From an uncultured Collinsella sp. (GTDB taxonomy: Bacteria > Actinomycetota > Coriobacteriia > Coriobacteriales > Coriobacteriaceae), in the NCBI GenBank assembly GCA_900549355.1, contig UROA01000041.1, forward strand, positions 1 to 13,805: 13,805 bases of DNA, given 5' to 3'. A program made the position numbers and the translations under genes. This document shows positions 5,832 through 11,982 of the stretch, one piece after another. The notes under the pieces are model-generated. The model worked only from the letters and a program-made list of their open reading frames with translations, did no database searches and was not told the origin of the DNA. How positions within the stretch are numbered: position 1 is the stretch's first letter; each line of letters starts with the position of its first letter.

Positions 5832-7052
5832 ATGCATCTAGCCCGTCGTGCCTGGTGCCGAACATATCAGACGGTTTTTCGCATTGCATTGCCGATCCTG
5901 CCCTATACCGAGCCGCGCATTTTGGAGCATGCCGAGGATGTGCCCGCGGTGCTTCAAAAGCGCTCGATCCAGAAGGTCCTTATCGTGACGGATCCCGGTA
6001 TTGCCCGTCTGGGGCTCACGGCATCACTCGAGCGTGCGCTTACGACTCAGGGGATTGCCGTTACGGTCTATGCCGAAGCGCGTGCGAACCCCACGGTCTC
6101 GAATGTGGAGGAAGCGGCGGCGCTGTATCGCGAGAACGACTGCCAGGCCATTATTGGCTTTGGCGGCGGTTCGGCCATGGATTGCGCCAAGGGCGTGGGC
6201 GCACGCATCGCGCAGCCAAACAAGCCCATCAACAAGATGCGCGGCCTGCTGCGGATTCATCGTCGCCTGCCGCTGCTCATCGCCGTTCCCACCACGGCAG
6301 GCACGGGAAGCGAGGTCACGCTTGCGGCGGTTATCACCGATGACGAGACGCACTACAAGTACCCCATTAACGACTTTGTGCTCATCCCGCGTTTTGCGGT
6401 CCACGACCCCGAGTTTACGCGCGGGTTGCCTGCCTCCATTACGGGGCAGACGGGTATGGATGCCCTGACGCATGCTGTCGAGGCCTTTATCGGCCGTAGC
6501 ACCACGCCCTACACGCGCAAGATGGCGCGTCAGGCGGTCCAGCTCATCCGCGACAATTTGCTCGAGGCCTATGAGCATGGCGACGACATGCGTGCGCGCC
6601 GCAATATGCTTTCGGCGGCGTATAAGGCGGGCGTTGCGTTTACCCGCTCCTATGTCGGATATGTGCATGCCATCGCGCACAGTCTGGGCGGCCGATACGG
6701 AATTCCGCACGGTTTGGCCAACGCGACCATCCTGCCGCACATGCTTCGCGCTTATGGTGACGCCGCCGCCCCCAAGCTTGCCGATCTTGCTCGCATGGCG
6801 GGCGTTGCGCCGGCTACCGCGCGGGACAGTCTTGCAGCCGAGGCCTTTATCGATTGGGTCGACCGCATGAACGAGGCCCTGGGAATCCCCAAATATGTCT
6901 CGGGTATTCGCCGCTCCGACATTCCCGAGATGGCGGCGCATGCCGATGCCGAGGCCAATCCCTTGTACCCCGTTCCTCTTTTAATGGACCGCCTGGAGCT
7001 CGAGCATATGTACGAAGTTGTTGCAGGTGGTATGTTTGAGGACGAGAACTAG
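5832..7052 (+). CDS. Iron-containing alcohol dehydrogenase
   Basis: This is a group III (Fe-dependent) NAD(P)-linked alcohol dehydrogenase of 406 residues, which interconverts an alcohol and an aldehyde or ketone. The dinucleotide-binding loop GFGGGSAMDCAK is at 109-120 and PTTAGTGSEVT at 153-163. The four metal ligands are Asp210 and His214 (in MDALTHAVEAF), His279 (YVHAIAHSLGG) and His293 (IPHG). The 14-residue spacing of the last two equals that in FucO. The start at 5832 is decided by AAGGAG 8 nt upstream; an in-frame TTG at 5751 has no such site. The N terminus carries about 25 extra basic and hydrophobic residues (RAWCRTYQTVFRIALPILPY) before the usual PRIL segment, perhaps an amphipathic or membrane-touching helix. 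Only 8 bp separate it from the aldehyde dehydrogenase gene, so the two are one operon. The substrate cannot be told from sequence. Confidence 0.93.
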   Translation: MHLARRAWCRTYQTVFRIALPILPYTEPRILEHAEDVPAVLQKRSIQKVLIVTDPGIARLGLTASLERALTTQGIAVTVYAEARANPTVSNVEEAAALYRENDCQAIIGFGGGSAMDCAKGVGARIAQPNKPINKMRGLLRIHRRLPLLIAVPTTAGTGSEVTLAAVITDDETHYKYPINDFVLIPRFAVHDPEFTRGLPASITGQTGMDALTHAVEAFIGRSTTPYTRKMARQAVQLIRDNLLEAYEHGDDMRARRNMLSAAYKAGVAFTRSYVGYVHAIAHSLGGRYGIPHGLANATILPHMLRAYGDAAAPKLADLARMAGVAPATARDSLAAEAFIDWVDRMNEALGIPKYVSGIRRSDIPEMAAHADAEANPLYPVPLLMDRLELEHMYEVVAGGMFEDEN

Positions 7053-7060
7053 GAGGGTCC

Positions 7061-8440
7061 ATGAATACCGAGGAAATCGCGCGCATTGTCGGCGAGCAGC
7101 GCGCCTATTTTAAGACGCACGCCACGTTTGATGTCGATGCTCGACGTCGCGCCCTCGTGCGCCTGCGCGATACGGTATGGGCGCACGAGGCCGATATTGC
7201 CCATGCGCTCAAGACCGATTTGGGTAAGTCGCATGACGAGGCATATATGTGCGAGATCGGCACCTCGCTTTCCGAGATTCGTCATCAGATCGCTCATGTG
7301 GCTCGATGGAGTCGTCCGCGACTACGTCCGTGCGACCTTGCCAATGCCGTGAGCGTGTGCAAGACGCAAGCCGTGCCCTATGGCGTCACGCTCATCATGG
7401 CTCCGTGGAACTACCCGTTTTTGCTGACGCTCGAGCCGCTCGCCGGCGCGCTCGCCGCGGGTAACACCGTGGTCATCAAGCCGAGCGCCTATGCTCCGGC
7501 TTCGAGCGCGGTGCTCAGGCAGATTTGCGAGGAAGCATTTGATCCGTGCCTGGTGACGGTCGTCGAAGGCGGGCGTGCCGAGAACGAAGCGTTGCTCGAC
7601 GAGTGCTGGGACAAGATCTTCTTTACCGGTAGCGTTCCGGTCGGCAAACTCGTCATGGAGCGCGCGAGCAAAAACCTCACGCCCGTGACGCTTGAGCTGG
7701 GCGGAAAGAGTCCCTGCATCGTGGATGCGACGGCAAACTTGAAGGTCGCGGCACGCCGTATCGCATTTGGTAAATGGCTCAACGTGGGGCAGACCTGCGT
7801 GGCGCCCGACTATCTGCTGGTCGACGTGCGCGTGCACGATGAGCTGTTGGGCCTCATCAAGGAAGAGGTCCGGCGCATGTTTGGCGAGCACCCGCTCGAC
7901 AATGAGAATTACGGTCATATTGTCAACGCCAAGCATTTTGCGCGCGTACGCGGGCTGATCGACCCCGACAAGGTTGTGCTGGGAGGTACGGAGCGCGAGT
8001 CATCGCTTAAGATTGAGCCGACGATTCTAGACGGCGTGGCGCCTGAGGACGCCGTGATGCAGGAGGAGATTTTCGGCCCCATCTTGCCGGTGTTGACGTT
8101 TGAGAGCCTAGACGAGGCCGAGACGTTTATTACGGATCGTCCGACGCCGCTGGCCCTGTATATCTTTAGTCAGGATCGCGAGGTTCAGCAGCGCTTTGTG
8201 CGCTACGTGCCCTTTGGCGGCGGCTGCGTCAACGACACCATCATGCATCTGGCTACGAGCCATATGGGCTTTGGCGGCATGGGAGCGAGCGGTATGGGGC
8301 AGTACCATGGACGTGAGAGCTTCGATACGTTTAGCCACAAGAAGAGCATCGTGAACAAGGCAACCTGGCTGGACGTGCCGTTTCGGTATGCGCCCTACGC
8401 AAGCTGGAAGCACAAGTTCGTGCGCATGTTTGTGCATTAG
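7061..8440 (+). CDS. NAD(P)-dependent aldehyde dehydrogenase, ALDH3-like
   Basis: This enzyme oxidises an aldehyde to its acid. The 459 residues fit the short ALDH3 class (fatty, aryl or coniferyl aldehydes). Visible features are APWNYPF (Asn117), the cofactor lysine Lys140 in VVIKPS, FFTGS (187-191), Glu212 in LELGGKSP, the catalytic Cys246 in NVGQTCVAPDYLL, EEIFGP (335-340), and PFGGGCVNDT at 384-393, a typical ALDH3 segment. AGGAGG overlaps the stop codon of the upstream alcohol dehydrogenase, so translation is closely coupled. Together the pair could convert an alcohol through its aldehyde to the acid, or detoxify aldehydes in either direction. The class is firm; substrate and physiological direction are unknown. 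Confidence 0.93.
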   Translation: MNTEEIARIVGEQRAYFKTHATFDVDARRRALVRLRDTVWAHEADIAHALKTDLGKSHDEAYMCEIGTSLSEIRHQIAHVARWSRPRLRPCDLANAVSVCKTQAVPYGVTLIMAPWNYPFLLTLEPLAGALAAGNTVVIKPSAYAPASSAVLRQICEEAFDPCLVTVVEGGRAENEALLDECWDKIFFTGSVPVGKLVMERASKNLTPVTLELGGKSPCIVDATANLKVAARRIAFGKWLNVGQTCVAPDYLLVDVRVHDELLGLIKEEVRRMFGEHPLDNENYGHIVNAKHFARVRGLIDPDKVVLGGTERESSLKIEPTILDGVAPEDAVMQEEIFGPILPVLTFESLDEAETFITDRPTPLALYIFSQDREVQQRFVRYVPFGGGCVNDTIMHLATSHMGFGGMGASGMGQYHGRESFDTFSHKKSIVNKATWLDVPFRYAPYASWKHKFVRMFVH

Positions 8441-8441
8441 G

Positions 8442-8485
8442 AAATGACAGGTAATACGAACAAGTGTTCCTATTACCTGTCATTT
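8442..8485 (+). terminator. 44-nt near-perfect palindrome after the operon
   Basis: Arms of 15 bp (8442-8456 and 8471-8485) are perfectly complementary. The centre adds GAAC/GTTC around an AAGT loop, broken only by a C-C mismatch. It starts one base after the aldehyde dehydrogenase stop. The U tract is only TTT, so it is an atypical terminator or an RNA-stabilising or REP-type element. Its right arm overlaps a possible -35 box of the small peptide gene that follows. Confidence 0.6.
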
Positions 8486-8542
8486 ACGTTAGACTACTGC
8501 TATGGGGTACGGATGGGCCAATTCCCTTTAGAAGGGAATTGG
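8477..8542 (+). promoter_or_regulatory. Candidate promoter and ribosome-site-hiding hairpin of the small peptide gene
   Basis: CTGTCA (8477-8482) and TATGGG (8501-8506, preceded by TGC) could form a weak promoter with 18-bp spacing. The mRNA leader then has an 11-bp perfect hairpin with a 3-nt loop: CCAATTCCCTT (8518-8528) and AAGGGAATTGG (8532-8542). The only Shine-Dalgarno-like sequence (AAGGG, 8532-8536) lies inside the stem, whose foot is one base before the ATG. Translation should therefore be strongly limited unless the hairpin opens. The hairpin is certain in sequence; the promoter is tentative. Confidence 0.6.
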
Positions 8543-8543
8543 T

Positions 8544-8627
8544 ATGAACGTAAGCGATGTTATTTCGTTACTGGCGTTGTTAATCGCGGCTATCGAACTC
8601 GGCCTGTTTATCGGCCGAATGAAATAG
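8544..8627 (+). CDS. Small hydrophobic peptide, candidate type I toxin
   Basis: The 27-residue peptide MNVSDVISLLALLIAAIELG... ends FIGRMK. It has a short polar head, one membrane-spanning stretch (about residues 6-24) and a basic tail, the build of Fst/TxpA/holin-like type I toxins and of many short gut-bacterial membrane peptides. The start is the ATG immediately after a perfect hairpin that holds the ribosome binding site. The 3' end overlaps a GC-rich hairpin (8627-8652, inner GTAA loop) that can form on either strand, and a good promoter points back at it from the minus strand. This convergent layout with a shared 3' hairpin is what type I toxin-antitoxin loci such as par of pAD1 show. 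A harmless small membrane protein is the alternative. Confidence 0.6.
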   Translation: MNVSDVISLLALLIAAIELGLFIGRMK

Positions 8628-8716
8628 CCGCCCCCGCGTAAGCGAAGACGGCCACTTCTCACGATGAAAACGTGTATCGGAGTTGGCAAGACCCGCTGCC
8701 ACGGGTGCCATCCGTA
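8627..8716 (-). ncRNA. Candidate antisense antitoxin RNA
   Basis: A minus-strand transcript from the promoter at 8722-8750 would begin near 8716 and run toward the 3' end of the small peptide gene. It would fold a hairpin (CGGGT 8702-8706 with ACCCG 8691-8695, closed by GCC/GGC) and reach the shared hairpin at 8627-8652, where TATTTC follows on this strand. It would be complementary to the 3' untranslated part, and perhaps the 3' coding part, of the peptide mRNA. Existence, start and end are inferred only from promoter and folding signals. Confidence 0.45.
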
Positions 8717-8721
8717 CCCCT

Positions 8722-8750
8722 ATCTTATCTGCAAGCGCTCTGTCTCGCAA
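8722..8750 (-). promoter_or_regulatory. Candidate promoter of the antisense RNA
   Basis: On the minus strand TTGCGA (complement of 8745-8750) lies exactly 17 bp before TAAGAT (complement of 8722-8727). GGGGTACGGATGG follows (complement of 8708-8720), the same 13 bases that occur on the plus strand at 8504-8516 near the presumed start of the peptide mRNA. Confidence 0.5.
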
Positions 8751-8862
8751 GCGTTGCGGCAACTGGGTGAAAGGCGCGAGCGGGTGAATTCGTGTCCGCA
8801 CGGGCCCGTAAACATCTCAGTAAGGTTAAGCGCCGGTTTATCCGGCCGTTAGAGGAGTTGCC

Positions 8863-9189
8863 ATGTACGAGCCTTCGCGTGTTCTTCTGTCGTTTCATAT
8901 CGCGGGATTTCAGTATGCCGACGGCGCTTTGGTCCTAGGCGATCTTAAAGCGGGCGATAAACTGACGCTGTGCGCCGAGCGCGATAATCCCCATGATCCC
9001 GAGGCGGTTGCGATCTACTATGGCAAGACCAAACTTGGCTATGTTCCGGGAAACGAGGTCGGCCCGCTGTCCTTGATGATGTATTACGGCCATGAGGACG
9101 TATTTGAGGCCCGCGTGCAACAGGTCGCTCCCGAGCGCAGCCCGTGGCATCAGGTGCGCGTTGGCCTCTACGTGGTGGATGCCCGCTAG
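8863..9189 (+). CDS. HIRAN-domain protein
   Basis: The 108-residue protein is essentially one HIRAN domain. It shows FHIAGFQYADG (11-21), a GDKLTL segment (31-36), ERDNPHDPEAVAIYY (39-53) and KLGYVPGNE (57-65), the order typical of the family. In eukaryotic HLTF the domain binds single-stranded DNA 3' ends; stand-alone bacterial copies are of unknown role, often guessed to act on damaged or stalled DNA. GAGGAG lies about 6 nt before the ATG. A short hairpin GCCGG/CCGGC (8832-8846) sits upstream of it. A small charged protein gene follows after 18 bp, so they are likely co-transcribed. Family assignment is firm, function unknown. Confidence 0.85.
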   Translation: MYEPSRVLLSFHIAGFQYADGALVLGDLKAGDKLTLCAERDNPHDPEAVAIYYGKTKLGYVPGNEVGPLSLMMYYGHEDVFEARVQQVAPERSPWHQVRVGLYVVDAR

Positions 9190-9207
9190 TCGGCAATGGA
9201 GGCGGCC

Positions 9208-9387
9208 ATGTTTGATGACGACGACCAGTTCGATTTGACAGACGATCCGTTTGAGTGGGATCTGCTACTAGACGACGATGAGTTGGAGCAGGATCGTAAG
9301 AAACGGCAGGACAAGAAAACTCAGAGTGACGCTTCGAAAAAGCAAGACAAACGCCGCCGCGGACTGTTCGGCGGGCTCTTTGGATAA
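9208..9387 (+). CDS. 59-residue charge-segregated hypothetical protein
   Basis: Not recognised. The first 31 residues are strongly acidic (MFDDDDQFDLTDDPFEWDLL then DDDELEQD), the next 20 strongly basic (KKRQDKK...KKQDKRRR), and the end is the small hydrophobic repeat GLFGGLFG. It has no signal peptide or long membrane segment. The ATG at 9208 is preferred over the ATG at 9196 because GGAGG (9198-9202) lies 5 nt before it. It follows the HIRAN gene by 18 bp. The two halves could pair with each other, or the basic tail could touch nucleic acid or a membrane; this is speculation. Confidence 0.7.
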   Translation: MFDDDDQFDLTDDPFEWDLLLDDDELEQDRKKRQDKKTQSDASKKQDKRRRGLFGGLFG

Positions 9388-9453
9388 CCGCCGCATCGCT
9401 GCGTCTGTATACTTAGCACGAGTTGAACACGTTGCGAAATGAGGACACAGACG

Positions 9454-9999
9454 ATGATGTGGTTTACCGCCGACTTGCACCTGGGCGATACGAATATCTT
9501 GCACGACATGGACCGGCCGTTTGGCTCGGTCGAGGAGATGAACCGCAAGGTCATCGATGCCATCAATGAGTGCGTGGCTGCGGATGACCGTCTCTACATC
9601 CTGGGAGACTTTACCTATCGTTTGCCCTTGGCGGAGGCGGTGCGCCTGCGCGAGCGTATCGAATGCAAGAATGTGACGCTCATCCGCGGTAACCATGACG
9701 GCGACTGGGAAGATCCGGACGCGCCGCAGATTTGGGAAGACGTGCGCGATTACCTGGAGATTGCCCCTGGCTATGCCAAGGGCCATCGTCTGGTGATGAG
9801 CCATTACCCCATGCTAAGCTGGAATGGCAAGGCGCGTGGCGCAATTATGCTGCACGGGCATATCCACAGCAGGGGAGACCGCACCAACGCGCGCAACCGC
9901 GATCGCGAGCGCCCCATCTTTCGTTACGATGTCGGTCTCGATGCCAACGAGTACAAGCCCGTAAGCCGTGACCAGATTCTCGGCTTTTTTGGACTGTAA
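9454..9999 (+). CDS. Calcineurin-like metallophosphoesterase
   Basis: The 181-residue protein holds all motifs of the two-metal phosphoesterase fold: ADLHLGD with Asp7 and His9, LGDF with Asp52, RGNHD with Asn80/His81, SHYP with His117, and HGHIHS with His136/His138. It resembles the small single-domain phosphoesterases often seen in phage and bacterial genomes. The substrate is not predictable. The start at 9454 is chosen because GAGGA (9441-9445) lies 8 nt before it; ATG 9439 has no such site. A TATACT at 9408-9413 could be a -10 box, without a clear -35. Transcription ends at the hairpin at 10057-10091. Confidence 0.88.
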   Translation: MMWFTADLHLGDTNILHDMDRPFGSVEEMNRKVIDAINECVAADDRLYILGDFTYRLPLAEAVRLRERIECKNVTLIRGNHDGDWEDPDAPQIWEDVRDYLEIAPGYAKGHRLVMSHYPMLSWNGKARGAIMLHGHIHSRGDRTNARNRDRERPIFRYDVGLDANEYKPVSRDQILGFFGL

Positions 10000-10004
10000 T
10001 TCTC

Positions 10005-10055
10005 GAACCACCACACAAACCACCACAAAGGGGACAGGCACCTTTGTGGCGGTTC
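10005..10055. repeat. REP-like palindrome with GGGGACAGGCACC core
   Basis: Perfect 9-bp arms CCACAAAGG (10023-10031) and CCTTTGTGG (10041-10049) have GAACC/GGTTC pairing at the outside. Two AACCACCACA-type units stand in tandem on the left (from about 10006 and 10018). The core GGGGACAGGCACC resembles short palindromic repeats that I associate with REP families in many bacteria. No transposase is in this window. It lies between the phosphoesterase stop and a separate terminator. Confidence 0.6.
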
Positions 10056-10056
10056 T

Positions 10057-10091
10057 GGCGCCGTTGCCATTATGGCGGCGGCGCCTTTTTT
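10057..10091 (+). terminator. Rho-independent terminator
   Basis: GGCGCCG (10057-10063) pairs with CGGCGCC (10079-10085), extended inward by TTGCC/GGCGG, and six T follow. It ends the HIRAN-to-phosphoesterase transcription unit ahead of the DUF2130 gene. Confidence 0.9.
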
Positions 10092-10149
10092 GTCCGTGCG
10101 GCGCGGTAGAGTGTAGGCGGTTGAAATTTGCGTCCATCGAGGAGCTGCT

Positions 10150-11907
10150 ATGAATGAGATCAAGTGCCCGCATTGTGGCGAAGTGTTTAAGGTCGATGCG
10201 TTCGGCTATGCGGATATCGTCAAGCAGGTGCGCGATGCTGAGTTTTCGCGCGACCTGGATGAGCGCGTGAAGGCAGTCCAGCGCGAGGGCGAGCAGGCGC
10301 TGGAACTTGAGCGCTCTCGTTCGACGGCTGCCTTGCAAAAGGCAGAGTCTCAGCGCAATGCTCAGCTTGTCGAGCAGAAGAATGCTGCAGCTCAGCAGCT
10401 GGCACAAGAGGTTGCCAAGCGCGATGCCGAGCTTGCCGAGCTGCGCGCCAAGCTCGAGGGCGCTGCCACGGAGCGCGAGAGCGCAAGCCAGCGCGCGGCG
10501 GTTGAGGCCCGTGCGGATGCGCAGAAGGAAAACGCAGAGCTCCAGCGTGAGATTGACAACCTGCGCGCGCAGCTGGGACGCAAGGATGACGAAGCCAAAC
10601 TTGCCGAGGCGGCGGCGCGCAATGCTGCTCAAAACGATCTGTCCGCCCGCGACGCTCAGATTGCTGAGCTACAGGCAAAGCTCTCCGCTGCGGACAAGGC
10701 CCAGGAGATGGCGCTTGCCGCTGCCGCGGCAGAGTCACAGCGTGAGCTCGATGCCGCTCGCAGCGAGGCCGAGCGCGCGCTTGCTGACTATCGCGCGAAG
10801 GTACAAGAGAAGTTTTCCGCCGCAAAGGCTCAGTCCGAGCAAGAGGCCGAGGGCCTGCGCGCGCAGCTGCGCGAACAGGAGCTGACGGCCAAAATGAACC
10901 TATCGAAGGCGGTCGCCGCGGCGGAGCGAGAGCGCGATGAGGCACGTGCCAAGCTGACGAGCGAGCTGGCGGTGCGCGATTCTCGCGAGGAACAGGTCAA
11001 GGCGGCACACGAGCTCGAGCTTGCGCAGGCCAAGCGCGCGAGCGATGACCTGATTCGCTACAAGGATGAAGAGATTGAGCGCCTTAAGGACATGAAGGTC
11101 CGCCTGTCCACCAAGATGGTGGGCGAGTCGCTCGAGCAGCACTGCGAGACCGAGTTCAACCGTCTGCGCATGACGGCGTTTCCCAACGCGTACTTCGAGA
11201 AAGACAACGATGCGTCCGAGGGTACCAAGGGCGACTTTATCTTCCGCGAGTGCGACGCGAGCGGTAACGAGGTCATTTCAATTATGTTCGAGATGAAAAA
11301 CGAGAACGACGAGACCGCGACCAAGCATAAAAACGAGGACTTCTTTAAGAAACTCGATCACGATCGTCGCCAGAAAGGCTGTGAGTACGCGGTGCTCTGC
11401 ACGCTGCTCGAGCCCGAGAGCGAGCTCTATAACGCGGGAATCGTGGATGTGAGCTACCGCTACGAGAAGATGTACGTGATCCGCCCACAATTCTTCATTC
11501 CCATGATTACGCTGCTGCGCAACGCTGCCATGGGTTCGCTGCGCTATAAGCAGGAGCTGGCGGAGTACAAACAGCAGAATATCGACGTCACGAACTTCGA
11601 AGCCAAGATGGAGAAGTTCAAAGACGGCTTCTCGCGCAACTACAACTTGGCGAGCAAGCAGTTCGAGTCGGCGATCAAGGAGATTGATGCTGCCATTAAG
11701 CAGCTCGAGAAGACCAAGGATGATCTGCGTCGCAGTACCGAGAATCTGCGTCTGGCCCACAACAAGGCCGATGAGCTTACCATTCGCAAGCTCACGTGGG
11801 GCAACAAGACCATGAAGGCGGCGTTTGACGAGGCGCGCGGGGCTGCGACGGAGACAAACGATGAGCCCGCCGAGGCGGATTCATATGAGGTCGAGGATGC
11901 CGAGTAA
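10150..11907 (+). CDS. DUF2130 family protein: zinc-knuckle start, long coiled coil, nuclease-like fold
   Basis: Function is unproven. The N terminus has a single CPHCG knuckle (Cys6, Cys9). Residues about 25-320 are an almost unbroken Ala/Glu/Arg/Lys-rich coiled coil. The conserved DUF2130 domain (about 318-550) follows, with features of a restriction-endonuclease-like fold: Glu327 in GESLEQHCE, Asp362 in KGDFIF, and Glu381-Met-Lys383 in MFEMKNE. A second helical stretch (about 470-545) and an acidic tail close it. At 585 residues it seems longer than typical members, and the excess is coiled coil. GAGGAG lies 5 nt before the ATG. It is flanked by terminators on both sides, so it is probably transcribed alone. 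It could be a cytosolic DNA-associated or structural protein. Confidence 0.88.
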   Translation: MNEIKCPHCGEVFKVDAFGYADIVKQVRDAEFSRDLDERVKAVQREGEQALELERSRSTAALQKAESQRNAQLVEQKNAAAQQLAQEVAKRDAELAELRAKLEGAATERESASQRAAVEARADAQKENAELQREIDNLRAQLGRKDDEAKLAEAAARNAAQNDLSARDAQIAELQAKLSAADKAQEMALAAAAAESQRELDAARSEAERALADYRAKVQEKFSAAKAQSEQEAEGLRAQLREQELTAKMNLSKAVAAAERERDEARAKLTSELAVRDSREEQVKAAHELELAQAKRASDDLIRYKDEEIERLKDMKVRLSTKMVGESLEQHCETEFNRLRMTAFPNAYFEKDNDASEGTKGDFIFRECDASGNEVISIMFEMKNENDETATKHKNEDFFKKLDHDRRQKGCEYAVLCTLLEPESELYNAGIVDVSYRYEKMYVIRPQFFIPMITLLRNAAMGSLRYKQELAEYKQQNIDVTNFEAKMEKFKDGFSRNYNLASKQFESAIKEIDAAIKQLEKTKDDLRRSTENLRLAHNKADELTIRKLTWGNKTMKAAFDEARGAATETNDEPAEADSYEVEDAE

Positions 11908-11925
11908 GGCATAGCATATCGCGCA

Positions 11926-11968
11926 AAAAGTGGGGCCGCTGGCGATGTTGCCAGCGGCCCCGTTTCGT
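11926..11968. terminator. Bidirectional terminator between convergent genes
   Basis: A perfect 12-bp G+C-rich stem (11932-11943 with 11950-11961) has a 6-nt loop. GTTTCGTT follows on the plus strand. On the minus strand ACTTTTTG follows, which is the better U tract. It serves both the DUF2130 gene and the convergent helicase gene. Confidence 0.88.
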
Positions 11969-11982
11969 TCCAGTATGGTCGG

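Noticed and set aside
6024..6941. Long minus-strand open frame inside the alcohol dehydrogenase gene
   Set aside because: It is antisense to a gene with complete motifs, and its arginine- and histidine-rich composition is typical of a shadow frame.
8444..8641. 65-codon plus-strand frame after the aldehyde dehydrogenase gene
   Set aside because: It starts inside the palindrome without a ribosome site and overlaps the better supported 27-residue peptide in another frame.
8664..8852. 62-codon frame starting MKTCIGVGK in the gap before the HIRAN gene
   Set aside because: No ribosome binding site. It runs across the antisense promoter and hairpins, which explain the sequence better.
9814..10632. 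Minus-strand frame across the REP palindrome and the start of the DUF2130 gene
   Set aside because: It is antisense to two well supported genes and crosses a strong terminator.
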